From Anaspis maculata (lineage: Eukaryota > Arthropoda > Insecta > Coleoptera > Scraptiidae): a DNA stretch of 64,000 nucleotides. Shown piece after piece: positions 46,001 through 58,386 of the stretch. The position numbers were made by a program, and so were the translations under genes. The stretch's first letter is position 1; every line of letters starts with the position of its first letter. The notes under the pieces are model-generated. The model was not told the origin of the DNA. It saw only the letters and a list, made by a program, of their open reading frames with translations, and did no database searches. Where the stretch lies: positions 88,581,277-88,645,276 of the forward strand of contig OX421961.1 of assembly GCA_949128115.1 (NCBI GenBank), in the 5' to 3' direction.

Positions 46001-47460
46001 ATGGTGGTTCGTCAACTTAAAACACCCAGAAAACTCATTCCAGTTGACGAATCATGACTTTTCTTGAATTTTAATTTTCAGGCCCTGGAAAATGGCTATT
46101 TCAAAATGTTTTCCAATGTTACAAACTCGAATACCTCGAAAATGAAGCCTGTAATCAAAATATTGCAAGAGTAACCTTTAATTGAACAAGTAATCCAAAA
46201 ATTGGAACCATTTCCAAAAATGTTCGGGGGGGGGTTAAAAATAGGAGGATAAGGGGGAGGGTAGCCCCTATCATCTTCGCCCCTGAAAATGTTTGATGAA
46301 ATGCGTTATTATTGTTCAATAGAGAACTGCTTTAGTAAACGTGGGTTCGAATTTGAAGAAAATCGGTTGAACGGTTAAAAAGTTACGCAATAAAAACTGT
46401 TAGAAAAAAAACAACTTTGAAGGCCTGTATTTCCATTATTATATACGTTTGCGAGGGTATGTTTATAAGGAAAAGTCCCCTTATTTTTCAATTTTCTATC
46501 TCCCTGTGAATTTTGTAACATTTATTCCGGGACACCTGTACAGTTTATTTTGCATAACTTTTGAACTGTTGAACCGATTTTCATTCAAATTTGAACCAAA
46601 GTTTACTGAAACAGGTCTCTATTGAACAACAATAACGCATTTCATCGAAAATATTTAGGAGCGAAGATAATACGGGGTACCCTCCTCCCTTTTCCCCTAT
46701 TTTTTACCCCCCTGATTTTTTTCAGAAATGGTTCAAATTTTTAAATCCAACGTTCAATTTAAAGAAAAAACTTTGTCTTGCAAAATGTTGATTAGACGCT
46801 TATATTTCGAGATATTTGTGTTTGAAAGTTTGGAAAACATCTCGAAATCGCCACTTTCCAAGGCCTCAATTTTTTTTCTCTGAAAAACTCTGTTTCTCAG
46901 CAAAAACGGTGGTTCATCATCCTAAAACACCTGGAATTCTCATTTCACTGGAGGAATTTTGAGTTTTCTTGAATATTAATTATTAAGGCATAATTTGAAA
47001 GTGGTGTTTTCGATACGTTTTCCGAAGTTTCAAACCCAAACATCTCAAAAATGAAGCCTTTAATCAAAATTTTGGAAGAGTATCTTTTTTCTCTAAATTG
47101 AATTTGTGATTCAAAAATTGAAACGATTTCCAAAAATATATAGGAAGGTGAAAAATAGGGGGAAAAGGGGGGAGGGTACTACCTATTATCTTCGCCCCTA
47201 AAAATATTTTATAAAATGGGTCATCATTGTTCAATAGAGACCTATTTCAGTAAATCACTTTGGTTCAAATTTAAATTAAATCGGTTCAACAGTTTGAAAG
47301 TTATGTGAAAAACTCTTCAACAAAAAACAACTTTGAAGGCCTGTATCTCCATTATTACGTTTGTGAGAGTATTTTTATTGAAGAAGTCCCCATATTTTTC
47401 AATTTTCTACCTCCCTGTGAATTTTATTGCATTAATTTCGGGACATCCTGTATAGTCTTA
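46000..47460. mobile_element. Degenerate M3-family MITE copies
   Basis: GCATAACTTTTGAACTGTTG, ATTGTTCAATAGAGA and GAAGATAATACGGGGTACCC parallel MITE M3 (59577-60621). A right end GGGACACCTG then TA lies at 46538 and another GGGACATCCTG then TA at 47460. The arrangement is a half copy joined to a second copy whose outer left ~120 bp is missing. Confidence 0.65.
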
Positions 47461-47660
47461 CCAAATACAATTCGTTGTACCTACACTACACGCTTGATCA
47501 TAAGTCTAGGTATATTTTCAGCTTTGGGATTATAACTCATAATATTGCTTAAAAAAATATAAACAATAAGCGCAATACTTATTGTATTACCCCTGATAAT
47601 CTAAGTAATACCTACCTGACTTGTTCAGTGTTCTTTCTCAAAAAAATGTTGAAACAATTA

Positions 47661-50061
47661 TAGTCCGGTGGAATAGCGCCTAAACTATGCATTTCGTGAT
47701 AAAGCAAAGGGCTTCTGGATTTACATTCTTGAGACTGAACTTGACAATTCCAGAAATGGCGCCAACGAGTTTGGTGTGGCAGGTGACCTCAGGAGCCATC
47801 CAGAGCTGTACAAGAACCAAAATCTTCCATGTTCCTCGAAAGCACCCAAATACATCATACTTCGATGCGCTGATACCCTATGGGGAGGAATTGACCAAAT
47901 ATGTCGATGCTAATCACGTAAGGGGGCTGAGGAGAAAGCATTTTTGTCTTTGGAGGCGATTTATGATTTTCATCAATTCTGAATGAATATGAAGAAGTTT
48001 GGTATCATTTTCGACTAAAATCAACGTTCTGAGTTCGAATAAAGTGTTCAAATTACGTTAGAAACATGTTTGAACCAGTTTGTTTGGAAAAACACGCTTA
48101 TTTGATGTTCAACTTTAACCTAACGGTTTTCACTCCTTACCATAAGCATTCCATTTATCCTTGCATAATCAGTTACTCCCAACTTTTTTTCGACTGAAAA
48201 AGATACATCAGATATGTTCCTCATCTTTACAAGCTCATAGAAGTGTCTGGTCGCGAGGGCGGTTTTGCGTCGACACGTCAACTGATAAGTGACGCATGCT
48301 TCAATTTAAAAACGTGTTGCGTCATAAATAAAGACTTTATTGTACGGTTTTCAACTTTGTCTGGCAGAGGAAGAATTGTTCCTCCTTGTAAAAGCAACAA
48401 ACATGATATCGGAGCTGTATCGCATGCACAATATGACTTTTCGTGTGAAGGTGCGTCAATTACAGTGTTCAAAGTTGACATAAAATAACTTTCGGAACAA
48501 AACCTTCTAATCATCTTGTAAAAACAAAAGACATATCCAGTGTATGTTTTTCATCAATAAGAGACCCGAGACCAATAGAATATATATTAATTTCGATTCC
48601 AGATGTCTTCGAAAATTAATAAACCTGCAGTAAAAACTTTGATATTTTCCCTGATTTTTTTCGGAATCGAATTACCGAGTAATGCGATTCAAGGATACAT
48701 CGATACTGCATTTTGGGTTAGGGCAACAAATTTTTTCATGTGCGAACCCTATACCAATAGACATGATTTGACCCGCAGCATTTGACATTTCGTCAATAAG
48801 GAGGCGAATGGGGCCTTTCAAACTTTGAAGATAAAAGAACTTTCACAAAACGAACATTTAGTATCGTCATGTGTCATAAAGGAAGCTTATAAGTCTATTA
48901 GAAATTTCGGTAGCAATTGTCACCGTATTCGTTCCATTCTCCAAATTTGAAAAAAAACATTCTTTTGTTGAGGTTAGGAAACCTGTTTTTTCTTTTTGAC
49001 AAGGAAACGAAAAATTCATGATGTTGTATTGAGTAATTAACCAAATCACATTCCGTAAGTCTAATTCCCTGGTAGAAAAGTGCCCATGGGCACATTTTGG
49101 AACACATGTGTGCACCATGGCATTGCTTACCATGGAGATGTGCCCAAATTTCCCATGTGCACCATGAAGATGTGCTCAACGTTTCCATGTGCATCATTCA
49201 GATGTGCTCAACGTTCCCATGTGCATCATGAGGATGTGCTCAAAATACAGGAGGACCTGCCCAACGTGATCATGTGCACCAACCATAGTCACATCCCCAT
49301 GAATACATTGAGCACATCCCCATGGTGCACATGGATACGTTGAGCACATCCATGAGTCATCATCACATCCACATCAAATAGCACCCCCAAGGTACTTATT
49401 AGGTATATGTAATAGCCTACCTGGAGGCTGTGAACAATCTGTAACACCCTCTAACCTACAGGCTGTGAACAATCTGTAACAACTGTACATAAAAAGAGGC
49501 AGAAAATTATAGATAGAGTTGACTAATATTTTGGAATCTTCATGAAAATTGACAATGGAAAGTTTTTTTTTGAGGTCATTGCAAAGAGAAATGCCCCAAG
49601 AAAAGGGTTGTAATGTCGCGGAACACTTGTATATTATGGAATTAATGATTGCTAATCAACAAGAACAGAAATCAAAATAAAAGTCTCGCGAAATGTGTAA
49701 AATGCTCACTGATTTATCAAACTAAAAGAAAAATCAATTCTTCCTCAAGAACAGGCCATCAACATGCTTGATTTCTATACTGACTCCAGAAGCGACACAA
49801 ATAGGACTGCTTCCAACAAGAAAGGCTGCAACACGATACAAATTAATGATTCGTGATCGTTCTCGAGCTTTTAAATAACAGCAACGAAATTTTTGTTCTT
49901 TCATACTTACGGATGGCTCCTGAGGTCGCCTGCCACACTAAACTCGTTGGCGCCAATTCTGGAATTGTCAAGTTGAATCTCAAGAACGTAAATCCAGAAG
50001 CCCTTTGCTTTATCACAAAATGCATAGTTTAGGCATTTTTTGGCGCTTATCCACCGGACTA
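47661..50061. mobile_element. Long element C1 (TAGTCCGGTGG ends), TTA duplication
   Basis: TAGTCCGGTGGAATAGCGCC is mirrored by GGCGCTTATCCACCGGACTA, and the inverted arms extend about 160 bp (GCTTCTGGATTTACATTCTT / AAGAACGTAAATCCAGAAGC). TTA flanks both sides (47658-47660, 50062-50064). Unlike A and B, the inner ~2 kb is not palindromic. It holds short frames (47687-47986; 48243-48488; 48603-48785, the last with a hydrophobic LIFSLIFFGIELPSNAIQG stretch) of unknown meaning and a minisatellite. It could be a cargo-carrying or deleted autonomous relative. Confidence 0.82.
49080..49375. repeat. Imperfect minisatellite of GATGTGCTCAACGTTCCCAT-type units
   Basis: Repeated CATGTGCACCATGAAGATGT and GTGCTCAACGTTCCCATGTG phrases about 30 to 36 bp apart; the last part appears in inverted form (GTGCACATGGATACGTTGAG). 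Lies inside C1. Confidence 0.7.
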
Positions 50062-50064
50062 TTA

Positions 50065-51826
50065 CACAGTACACAGAAAAAATGTGTAAAATATGTAGGT
50101 ACCTTACTCAGCCAGTTCTCGTTGATCCAGTTCTCGTTAATCCATTCACCCACTATTTACATTTCACCTAAAGAAGAAAAATTTAAGTTTCATAAAGTCA
50201 TACATACATACCATCATACCAATATATTTTATGTGCTTAGTCGAGTTCCCATAACTATATACCTTCACACATTAGCTCAACGGACTTCTTACCAGGTGTG
50301 CTTTGGCTGCAGTGCTGTGGATAATCGTCGAAGCCAGTATTTTTATAGACACAATAAAGAATAGATAATCCAAACTAAAAATGTCGGATTTAAATTATTG
50401 CCATAATTTTTTTGCCACATGCCAAATTTACAACATAAAAAAAGAACATGAACTCCTTAATTTTTATGTAGCAACCTGTCGTAATTTAAAATTCATATGA
50501 AATGTATGAAATGTAAATGCGGCAATGCAGAATGATGAAAAACATCTAATGGTGCCCTCGTGAATCAGGTATACTTTAGGTATGGTATACAAATTTTCAG
50601 CCACGGCATAATATAACCTTACGCAACACTTCTCGCAACTCATGTTATTTTAATCCGGAATGGTTTGAAATTCAATTTTGCTCGTACATAAGTCCATTAC
50701 CATATGTCGGTATTGTTTTATGAGGCTAACAAGGCAAAAGCGAGGACTTGACGAGATAACAATAACTTTCAATAAATATTCCAAACGTATAGAGCGTTGT
50801 AAATAAATGTATAATTTAATGTTATCGTCTGGCGAGACTATTTTATAAAGACATCATAGCACAACAACACGGAGCAAAGCAATAATAATGAGTCTGGTTT
50901 TAACCCTACCCTCCTGTCTATTGTGTGTAGGTACTTCACCTGAACCCAATACACCGTGTGCACATAATACACACTTGCTTGATGCCCATTAAAATGTTAT
51001 TACGGAAATGAGAACGAAAATGTCCATTATACCGCGCTTTAATCGCGGGGCCAAATTGCCACTTTTTATCTAGGATTCTAACGCCCCCCGGTCGTTACTT
51101 TATCCAACATTAGGAAGCAATTTGGTTAAATTATTTAATGCCACATGATAATCGCAAAGCAAGCTGACATCATAAACTCGGTGGATTTTGGAATATGTAC
51201 GCATGTACGCCCCGCGACTGATTAGAAGTAGGTACATGGTACATGTACCGCCTGATTAAAAATTAAACCGTACTACCAATGATGATGCTTGTGTAAATTT
51301 CGGAATTCTGTTATTCTCATGACTTTGGCAAAGCCAGACCTGCAGGAAAATAGATCTTCAGCTGCACTATTATTAAAAATTCACCGAAAGAGAGTCGGGT
51401 CCTGGCTGCTCCGATATTGAGTTCGAATCTATTGAAATAAAAGTTCCTCAATTGCAGCATAGATTCGTTTCATTAATGCTCCCCTGGTTGTTCGAGCTCC
51501 CCAAAGATTCCAAGATACATCGACGATGCCTATTCAAGTGCTAGGTATTTATTTACTTTGAGGTAAGATCTTTGACTTGTCGATGACATGCACTCCGTCA
51601 AAAGCTCTACACTTTTTTACCACTCTTGTCTTGAATCTCGAGTTTCATATTTCTTGCTTGGTAACCATTAGTAACTAAACCAAACCGCCCTAATTTCTCC
51701 CATATGACGCCGGCAATCTATTCATGAACACCCTACTCTTTTATTAGTACAGCAGTGTTGATCTTTTATCATTCTCGATAGGGTGGAGTGATAATTTTTA
51801 TTTTGAAAAAAACGCATAGAGACTCA
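50065..51826. other. Non-repetitive island
   Basis: Around 50880-51240 the text is complex and free of element ends: CCATTATACCGCGCTTTAAT, GGGCCAAATTGCCACTTTTT, AACATTAGGAAGCAATTTGG. No exon recognised. Candidate unique or conserved noncoding DNA. Confidence 0.35.
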
Positions 51827-51970
51827 TACGGCTCGATACCAAGTTGGGGCTGAGACCGCCGTAAGTGCAGTTACCATAAGCAACGGCGGATACCAACCAA
51901 TCAGACCGCTGTATTTGGCGAGTTACGCCGTCCCAAACTTCGCGCCTGCAACTTGGTGTCGAGCCCATAG
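51827..51970. repeat. Hairpin MITE (CGGCTCGATACCAAGTTG ends)
   Basis: CGGCTCGATACCAAGTTG mirrors CAACTTGGTGTCGAGCC about 140 bp away. No certain target duplication. Confidence 0.65.
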
Positions 51971-52755
51971 AGTATAGAGTAAAAGTACAGGAAATAACTC
52001 ACCTATCTAGTATAATTAGTAATAACAAATAAATTGTATCTAGAAATTAAACTATGAACGATTTATGAACACCGCGGGAGACCCGAAGTAGATTACGAGG
52101 CATTTCAGGATAGTCATGCTCATGCAGAGTACCAAGAGCGAATGAGCGCAACCCGGTAACTATGATGAAAGTTTGTTCCATCAACGAGCAATGTGGATCA
52201 CCTACACCTACAAACTGTTAGGGCATTGTCGCTTTCGTTGCCAATTCTGAATTTCCCTGTATACGATACCACTGAAACCAGGTATACCAAACCTACGAAG
52301 GTAGGTAACCATTTCGTTCTCTCTGCTTCTATAAATCGCTCGAGTTGGGCGATTAAGGATCAGCATTATTATCAAATTGCCGCCTTTATGAGCAGCAGCG
52401 GTGTGCCGATGCGGCAAAGCCATAGGTATATATATAATTATTGCGATTAGCATGCAATATGTCGCCGGGCCATAAACCGATAGATAGATCCCATTGACAA
52501 GAAGGTGCATTTCTCCATTCACAAACACTTCGCGTCGGTGGCGCTAGCCTAGCGCAAATTTTCTATGGCAATCCCTTTGGCGCAGTTTCCATGCAGAATT
52601 ATAAAACAACCCACGAGGTGGTGCATTCTTCGAGACCGGACTTATATAACTCAAAGAACATGATTCACATTTTACTTAGCAAAAACATTGACAGCGCCAG
52701 TTAAAACAATGGACGGTCAGATAAACGTGAACATGTCTGGGATTCCATCGCATGC
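51971..52755. other. Unannotated stretch
   Basis: Overlapping frames on both strands at 52193-52528 have no recognised motif. Nothing else supported. Confidence 0.4.
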
Positions 52756-52763
52756 ACCTCTTT

Positions 52764-53779
52764 CAGTGGCGCAGCCAAGGGGGGGGCTAGGGGGCTATAG
52801 CCCCCCCCAGACAGTCTCGCTTTTTCACCGAAGCAATGAAAAATTTTGAACAAAATAAAAAAAACTATTGTGTTCGACTGTTACCTTCTTTATCATTTAG
52901 AAAATAGATCATTAGTCTTTCTGTGTAAGAGTTGCACTGCGATTGGATTGTGCGTTTTTTTTTCAATTGGTGCGGAGAGAAACTTTTCCGGTTTAAGGAC
53001 GGAGTTGAATTGTAAGATAAGCGTTGCGGAATCAATACCTGTGGGTTTATTTCTTGACAGAATCTCACCATTTAGGTTTCTTCCGAAAGCTACAAGGATG
53101 CACTTTGGTTTGAGCCCATTGGCATTGGTCTCAAACCAAAATCCAAAATCCACAAATCCAAAAATCAATTATTCATCCAAAAATAAAAAAGATATTTTTC
53201 GATTTTGGAAATGCCAATGGGCTTAAACCAAACTGCATCCTTGTAGCTTTCGAGAGAGACCTAAATGGTAAGATTCTGTCAAGGAATGAACCCACAGGGA
53301 CTATTGATTCCACAACGCTTATTTTACCGATATAACTCCGTCCTTAAGCAAGTATACTCACCTACCTATTAGGTTTATTTTGTAACTTCTCGTTCACCAA
53401 CGACTTGTTAGCGAACGATTATCGTTCAGACTGCCACTATCGATAGATCTAACAAGAGCACGAAAAACCGTATTTCGTGAACAGCTGCGTTCGGCCGAAT
53501 CGTTTGTTCGTTTGTATGTGCCGAACGATCGTATATGACGTTTCTACGTGCGCGCAGCGCAGCTGTCAGTTTGCAAGTGTCATTACTACCATTTATTACT
53601 GTCATTTTCCCCGCAAACCCGGGGAATACTAAATTTAATACCTACTTCAATTTAAGGTAGGTAACATTGGTACCACAATAATTATACTCGAAAATAGGAT
53701 GACCAAGGCCCTTTTTATGAGGGGGGGGGGGGGTGGCCTCGTCAGCCCCCCCCATGGCTAAATCCTGGCTGCGCCACTG
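52764..53779. mobile_element. hAT-type non-autonomous element, perfect 8-bp duplication
   Basis: CAGTGGCGCAGCC is mirrored by GGCTGCGCCACTG. ACCTCTTT flanks both sides (52756-52763, 53780-53787). An 8-bp duplication and CAGTGGCG ends are typical of hAT transposons. G and C homopolymers sit just inside both ends. No transposase; the middle holds another palindrome. Confidence 0.9.
52991..53346. repeat. Palindrome inside the hAT-type element
   Basis: TTTAAGGACGGAGTT, CTTGACAGAATCTCACCATT and GCTACAAGGATGCACTTTGG are mirrored by CCAAACTGCATCCTTGTAGC, AATGGTAAGATTCTGTCAAG and AACTCCGTCCTTAA. Open frames through this part (52846-53226 and minus 52893-53168) follow from the palindrome. Confidence 0.75.
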
Positions 53780-53787
53780 ACCTCTTT

Positions 53788-55192
53788 GGTTCTCTATAAG
53801 CTGAAAAGCTGCCTTCGCCTTCGTATAAAGCTTGTCTGCGACCGGAGATAATGGCCTCAAACTCTTATGTGACACCGTACGTATTATGTTTCCGTGAATT
53901 CTTCTGGTAGATGATGATGATGATGATGGTGATGGTGGTAGTGGTGTCACGTGATGACTGCATACAATGGAGCTGGTTGCATATGGTTTATTTATGAGAT
54001 TAAGCGGAAGGATTAAAAAAAATGTAGATACGATACATCAAGCAACTACGCGGCGGTGCGGTGATCGATCAGGTTACCAATTTTCTTGCTACCTACTGAA
54101 AAAAAAACAGAACGAATAGCAAGACGAAGACGCGGCGCTTATGACTCAGCTGTGCAACTTCACGAAATGCTGTGCGCGAACAAGAGAACAAGAGAAATAC
54201 CTGCGCAAAAGAAAAGTTTTCAAATTTTCACACAATTTTTTTCTACAAGGTGACACGTCACATACGTTACTATTGGAAATATGACAGGTGTTAAATTTCA
54301 TATACCTTAGGTAAGACCTATACGGCATATTTTATCATCATTCCTATTGTTGGTCAGTAGCAGTACCTACCTACATACCATTCTTGTCTACAACATGAAT
54401 GAACAGTGAGAAGCTTGACGGGAGCTCAGTGACATCAAAGAACAAGAAAAAATTGTCTAGATCAAATAACAGATCCTATATAAGCTCGACCGTGTGTGTG
54501 ACGCGAGCTGTGACGCAAATAGGGTGGCATTCCCACCTCATCATTTTGTTCCTCAGATATGACACTTTTTGGCAAATGAAAACGACCAGACGTCTTTACA
54601 TCTTCAAATCAAATGATTTGAAATTGATAATGGTGATGTTGGTTTGTGTAACTACAGGGGTGTACTGTAAAGACAAACTGACTTTAAAAAGGTTCAAAGG
54701 TAATTATAGCATTTGGAGGTTATCCGATAAATTTTAAACTCGAAATTTGGGGTGATCATTCAAAATATCGAGTTTTCCACTTCGGATCTTTGCCGTTCTG
54801 GCCATAATTTTGAAAATATGGTGCCTAAAAAAAACAAATCTTTGGAAAATGTTTATTCAATTCTCACAATTCTCGAATTTATATCAAATAAAAACCCATT
54901 TAATTCTCTAAAATTGGACATCCGAAGCAGTTATGTGTGGCTTGGGGTTCTTGAATTATACTTTTTCAATGTCAATTTGCCCTTAGAGTTCATTCTGTAC
55001 TTGCATAACAAACAACCATTACCGTTATCGATTTTCTGGATATTAATTCTGTGCTACTTCGTTATTTATGGTTAATTTGACTGCCACGTGGAGCTGGGAT
55101 CAACTCAACATGTTGATTAGAAAGATTGGATGACAAAAGTTGATGCTTCGGGGAGATCTAGAAGCCATAGCTCAAGAGCCAGAAGTAACACG
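53788..55192. other. Unannotated stretch with two open frames
   Basis: Plus frames at 54399-54737 (112 codons) and 54752-55075 (107 codons) are the longest here. The second is rich in hydrophobic residues with a C-terminal segment LPLSIFWILILCYFVIYG that could span a membrane. I recognise neither. A GAT/GGT-type microsatellite lies at 53910-53946. Confidence 0.35.
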
Positions 55193-55194
55193 TA

Positions 55195-56108
55195 CCGTAA
55201 AGTGGGGTGAAGCGGATATAGGGTGGTGAAACGGATCACCGCGGGAATCCACTTTTCAAATAGTGCTGCCATCTCGAAGCAAATAGTTGAACTCAGTTTC
55301 ATGACATGATAGAATTGGAAAGAAACCTTCTTATCGACTACAACAATTATAACCTGAGTGACATTTCATCTTATTGTGGCAGAGACGCAAGTAGAGTGCG
55401 TATCATTCACCCGCATTCAGGAAAGCTTGACAACGAACTTCTGTGGAAGCCCACGTATATGTCCTATAAATATCAAGTATGTAATTTCATGTTTCACATA
55501 CTTCCATGAACATGCCTGTTTTTTTCCGCGAATATTGCAGCATGATTTCATTGCTTTTCGTGCTATTCATTGAAATAAGTGCCTTTGGTGGGGCGAAGCG
55601 GACCATGGAAAAGGAGCTCCTCTCAACAGTTTCATGGTAAGATTCTTAAGAAAAAAACATTCAAAGATTGCGAGAGGTTGAGGCACAACATGTTGAGACA
55701 AAATTGAAAGAAATCGCACTGCGGCGTGAGCGATACCTATGTGTTCCATGGAGTTGACCTCGATAATGTCGAATAATATTTTTTTTTGCCGCTAAGAGTC
55801 AAGTTTTTTTTTCACATTTTTAAAAAAAATATTTTAGTGATCCGCTTCACCCCTCGAAAGGTTTTAAGCGGTTTTTGAGCATTTTAGAGGGGTGATCCTC
55901 TTCACCCCACACCATGGGGTGAAGCGGATCACACTTTAATTAAAAAAAAATCGGGTTTCCGAACCACTTGGATTCAATTTTTTTATATCACAATATAGAG
56001 CAGATATGAGAGATATTTGATAATTTTTTTTAATTTTTTTTTTGTACATTCCGGGAGTTGAATCTTGAAAAAATGTGAAATTTTGATCCGCTTCGCCCCA
56101 GTTTACGG
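55195..56108. mobile_element. TA-flanked element U (CCGTAAAGTGGGGTGAAGCG ends)
   Basis: CCGTAAAGTGGGGTGAAGCG and the inverted CGCTTCGCCCCAGTTTACGG are flanked by TA (55193-55194, 56109-56110). GTGAAGCGGATCAC-like blocks recur inside at 55838 and 55918 in both orientations. The interior contains short frames without known motifs. Confidence 0.75.
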
Positions 56109-56109
56109 T

Positions 56110-57170
56110 AGACGACTGAGATGTCAACAGAGAATTGAATCAGCGTTCAAAGGCTTGTAAACGCATTAACTTCAGTAACTTCACATCGCGCATCGACTTA
56201 ATAGAAATTATTAACAAAAATCTCTTTTGTTTAGGTGCCATTTTTTTTTATATAGCCAAAGCGGTAAAGATACAAAGTGGAATTGTGTAATCATCAAGAA
56301 CTCTTTGATTGGAGGCCTCACTCCCGATTCAAAACTTCTCCCCCCCCCCGTTTAAAATTAACACGCGGAATTCAATTGTTTTCGGCTTTATGTTCTATCT
56401 AGCCATTCCCACATCCATGGCTATGATTGTTGGATGGGGGAGACGTTTTGAATTATTTCAAACTTGATAATAACAAACAAATGATTATTCTACACATTAG
56501 TTTATTGCCAAGTGACGTATACTGCTTTCGTAACCACGTCAATTTCAATATCGCATGTGTATGGATGCACGAAAATTAATTTGAAAGTTTTCCGTTGTTG
56601 TCGCGGTCCCATGCCCCATACCTACCACCGCAAATGGAACACGGACACAGAGAGAAGCTTATTAAATTACAACAGATGCAAAAATATTCCATTATTTCCC
56701 ATGGAATCGTTCGGATCCGTACGAACGGATCAAAATCCAATTCCGCTGTGTAATACATCAAACTGATGAAAAAATCGCCCATTGATGCCGATCCAGTTTG
56801 GCAGCCATAAATTCTCATAGTTTAATTCTGGAAAGAACAACCCCTCGCGTATTCACATGTCTCGCACACCCTGCGAGAGGCACATGTCTTGATGGTGACT
56901 GGCGAGAGCCCAATTACGTGTGTGCAGTGCCGTTTCCTATCCCGTGACCTTTGGGGCCTCGTTGCGTTGCCCAGCCGGCCGAGCCAGGCGGCTTTCGCCG
57001 TAATAACAAGGGACGCTTGCATAAGTTTCGATATTTGGTTCATAATGCAGTCGGTCACAGTTACAGAAGCACTGGGTTCTCAGATTCAATAGGGTGATTG
57101 CAGGAAATTCGTTCACCTGATCACCGGCAGGCAGCGCAAGGATCGAGTTATGTTTTGACGTTTGTTGTAG
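56110..57170. other. Non-repetitive, locally GC-rich island
   Basis: From 56830 to 57060 GC and CpG content rise (GGGCCTCGTTGCGTTGCCCA, CGGCCGAGCCAGGCGG). Frames on both strands overlap here but none shows a known domain. May be a CpG-rich promoter or an unrecognised exon. Confidence 0.35.
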
Positions 57171-57173
57171 AAT

Positions 57174-57560
57174 AGGGTAGTGACCGATTTTTTTTTCCAA
57201 AGTTCACTTCTTGACAAGTGACGCTATATAGTTGACAGATTTTTTTTTGTAAGTTTTTTGGTAAAAAAAATTATGAAAGTTTTCGATCATTTCAAATTTG
57301 GTGCGATGACGTCACAATCTTTCATAGGCGGAGAAGCAGGCTTGACAACACTACAAAAAGCACTAGCGTCAACCCGTCAACGCTCATAACAGCTGATTGT
57401 TATATTGTTAACGCTTTGTGTATCTGTGCGGTGATTCGTGTTGTTTAGTTGTTTTGAAGAAAAATCACGTAAAAATGACAGTATTTAATGAGGTTAGTCC
57501 GGTTGACGTTGATTCCGACATGGATGAAACTTGACAGATGACAATGACACTATGGACATT
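57174..57560 (+). mobile_element. Element R2, one end with a possible 5' exon
   Basis: AATAGGGTAGTGACCGATTT starts a stretch matching the right part of R1 in reverse (GACGCTATATAGTTGACAG; AACAGCTGATTGTTATATTG). Past the shared part, an ATG at 57475 opens MTVFNEVSPVDVDSDMDET before a stop. It may be the first exon of an autonomous relative. The other end was not found. Confidence 0.5.
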
Positions 57561-58384
57561 TTGCCATAAACTCCCTCTACATTCAATCATCCTATTGCCG
57601 CTCATGGCATGCCCCTGAATAGACTCGGAAAAACTCACAAAATCGCCAGTACCGTACCGGTAATTATAAAACTAGAATCCCTTGTTGTGACGTGGCTCCT
57701 TGAGAAAAGTTGTTGTTCATAGTTTATTTTTTCCTTTAAAGTTCAAGAAAAAAATGCTAGGACTAAAGTACACACTACACGACACTGTACGGAGAAAAAT
57801 GAGCTTGTTACAGACATGGCAATAGACCGGACGTCACGTAGCTCCGCCTTGAACAGCTGATCGAAGGCAACTTCAGTCAGATGTGCGTATCTGTCACGGA
57901 TGCTACGTCAGTCAGATGTACAGGGTGTCAATCTTCCAGTCTGTGATAGTGTTACTGGTGAGCAACTGGTTGTATGAACTTACGAAGTATTTATATTGCC
58001 CTTATAATACGACCTAATTGCCCTTTCAGCAAATACTATGGCATTGCACGCGTCGAGCGATTATGCTAGACGCCTCGGCGTGACCAGACCGTAATTCGGG
58101 ATGCGGAGCTTTTGATTGTTTCGATGATTTACATGGGCAATAAGCCCAACAACACAGAGCATGCACGAAATTCAAGATTTACCCAGTAGTACAAGGCGCG
58201 CATTCTGATTTCACCTACCCGATACCTATGGAATGATCAGAATAAATCTATCAATTTTTTGTTTCTTCGACGTAAAATCTATCCTAAGCCTCTACTCACA
58301 ATTCCTGTTGTCTGATCCCCACCAATAGAACACGACCACGCTTTTCTTTGACTGGAAACCGAAAAACGAAAATAATGATAAACA
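57561..58384. other. Unannotated stretch
   Basis: A lone ACAGGGTGTCAATCTTCC at 57919 resembles a MITE end without partner. Nothing else supported. Confidence 0.35.
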
Positions 58385-58386
58385 TA

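Noticed and set aside
52846..53226. 126-codon frame
   Set aside because: It runs through the palindrome inside the hAT-type element; a mirror frame exists on the other strand.
54399..55075. Two adjacent plus-strand frames of 112 and 107 codons
   Set aside because: Different frames, no known motif, no splice support; kept only as a note for the stretch.
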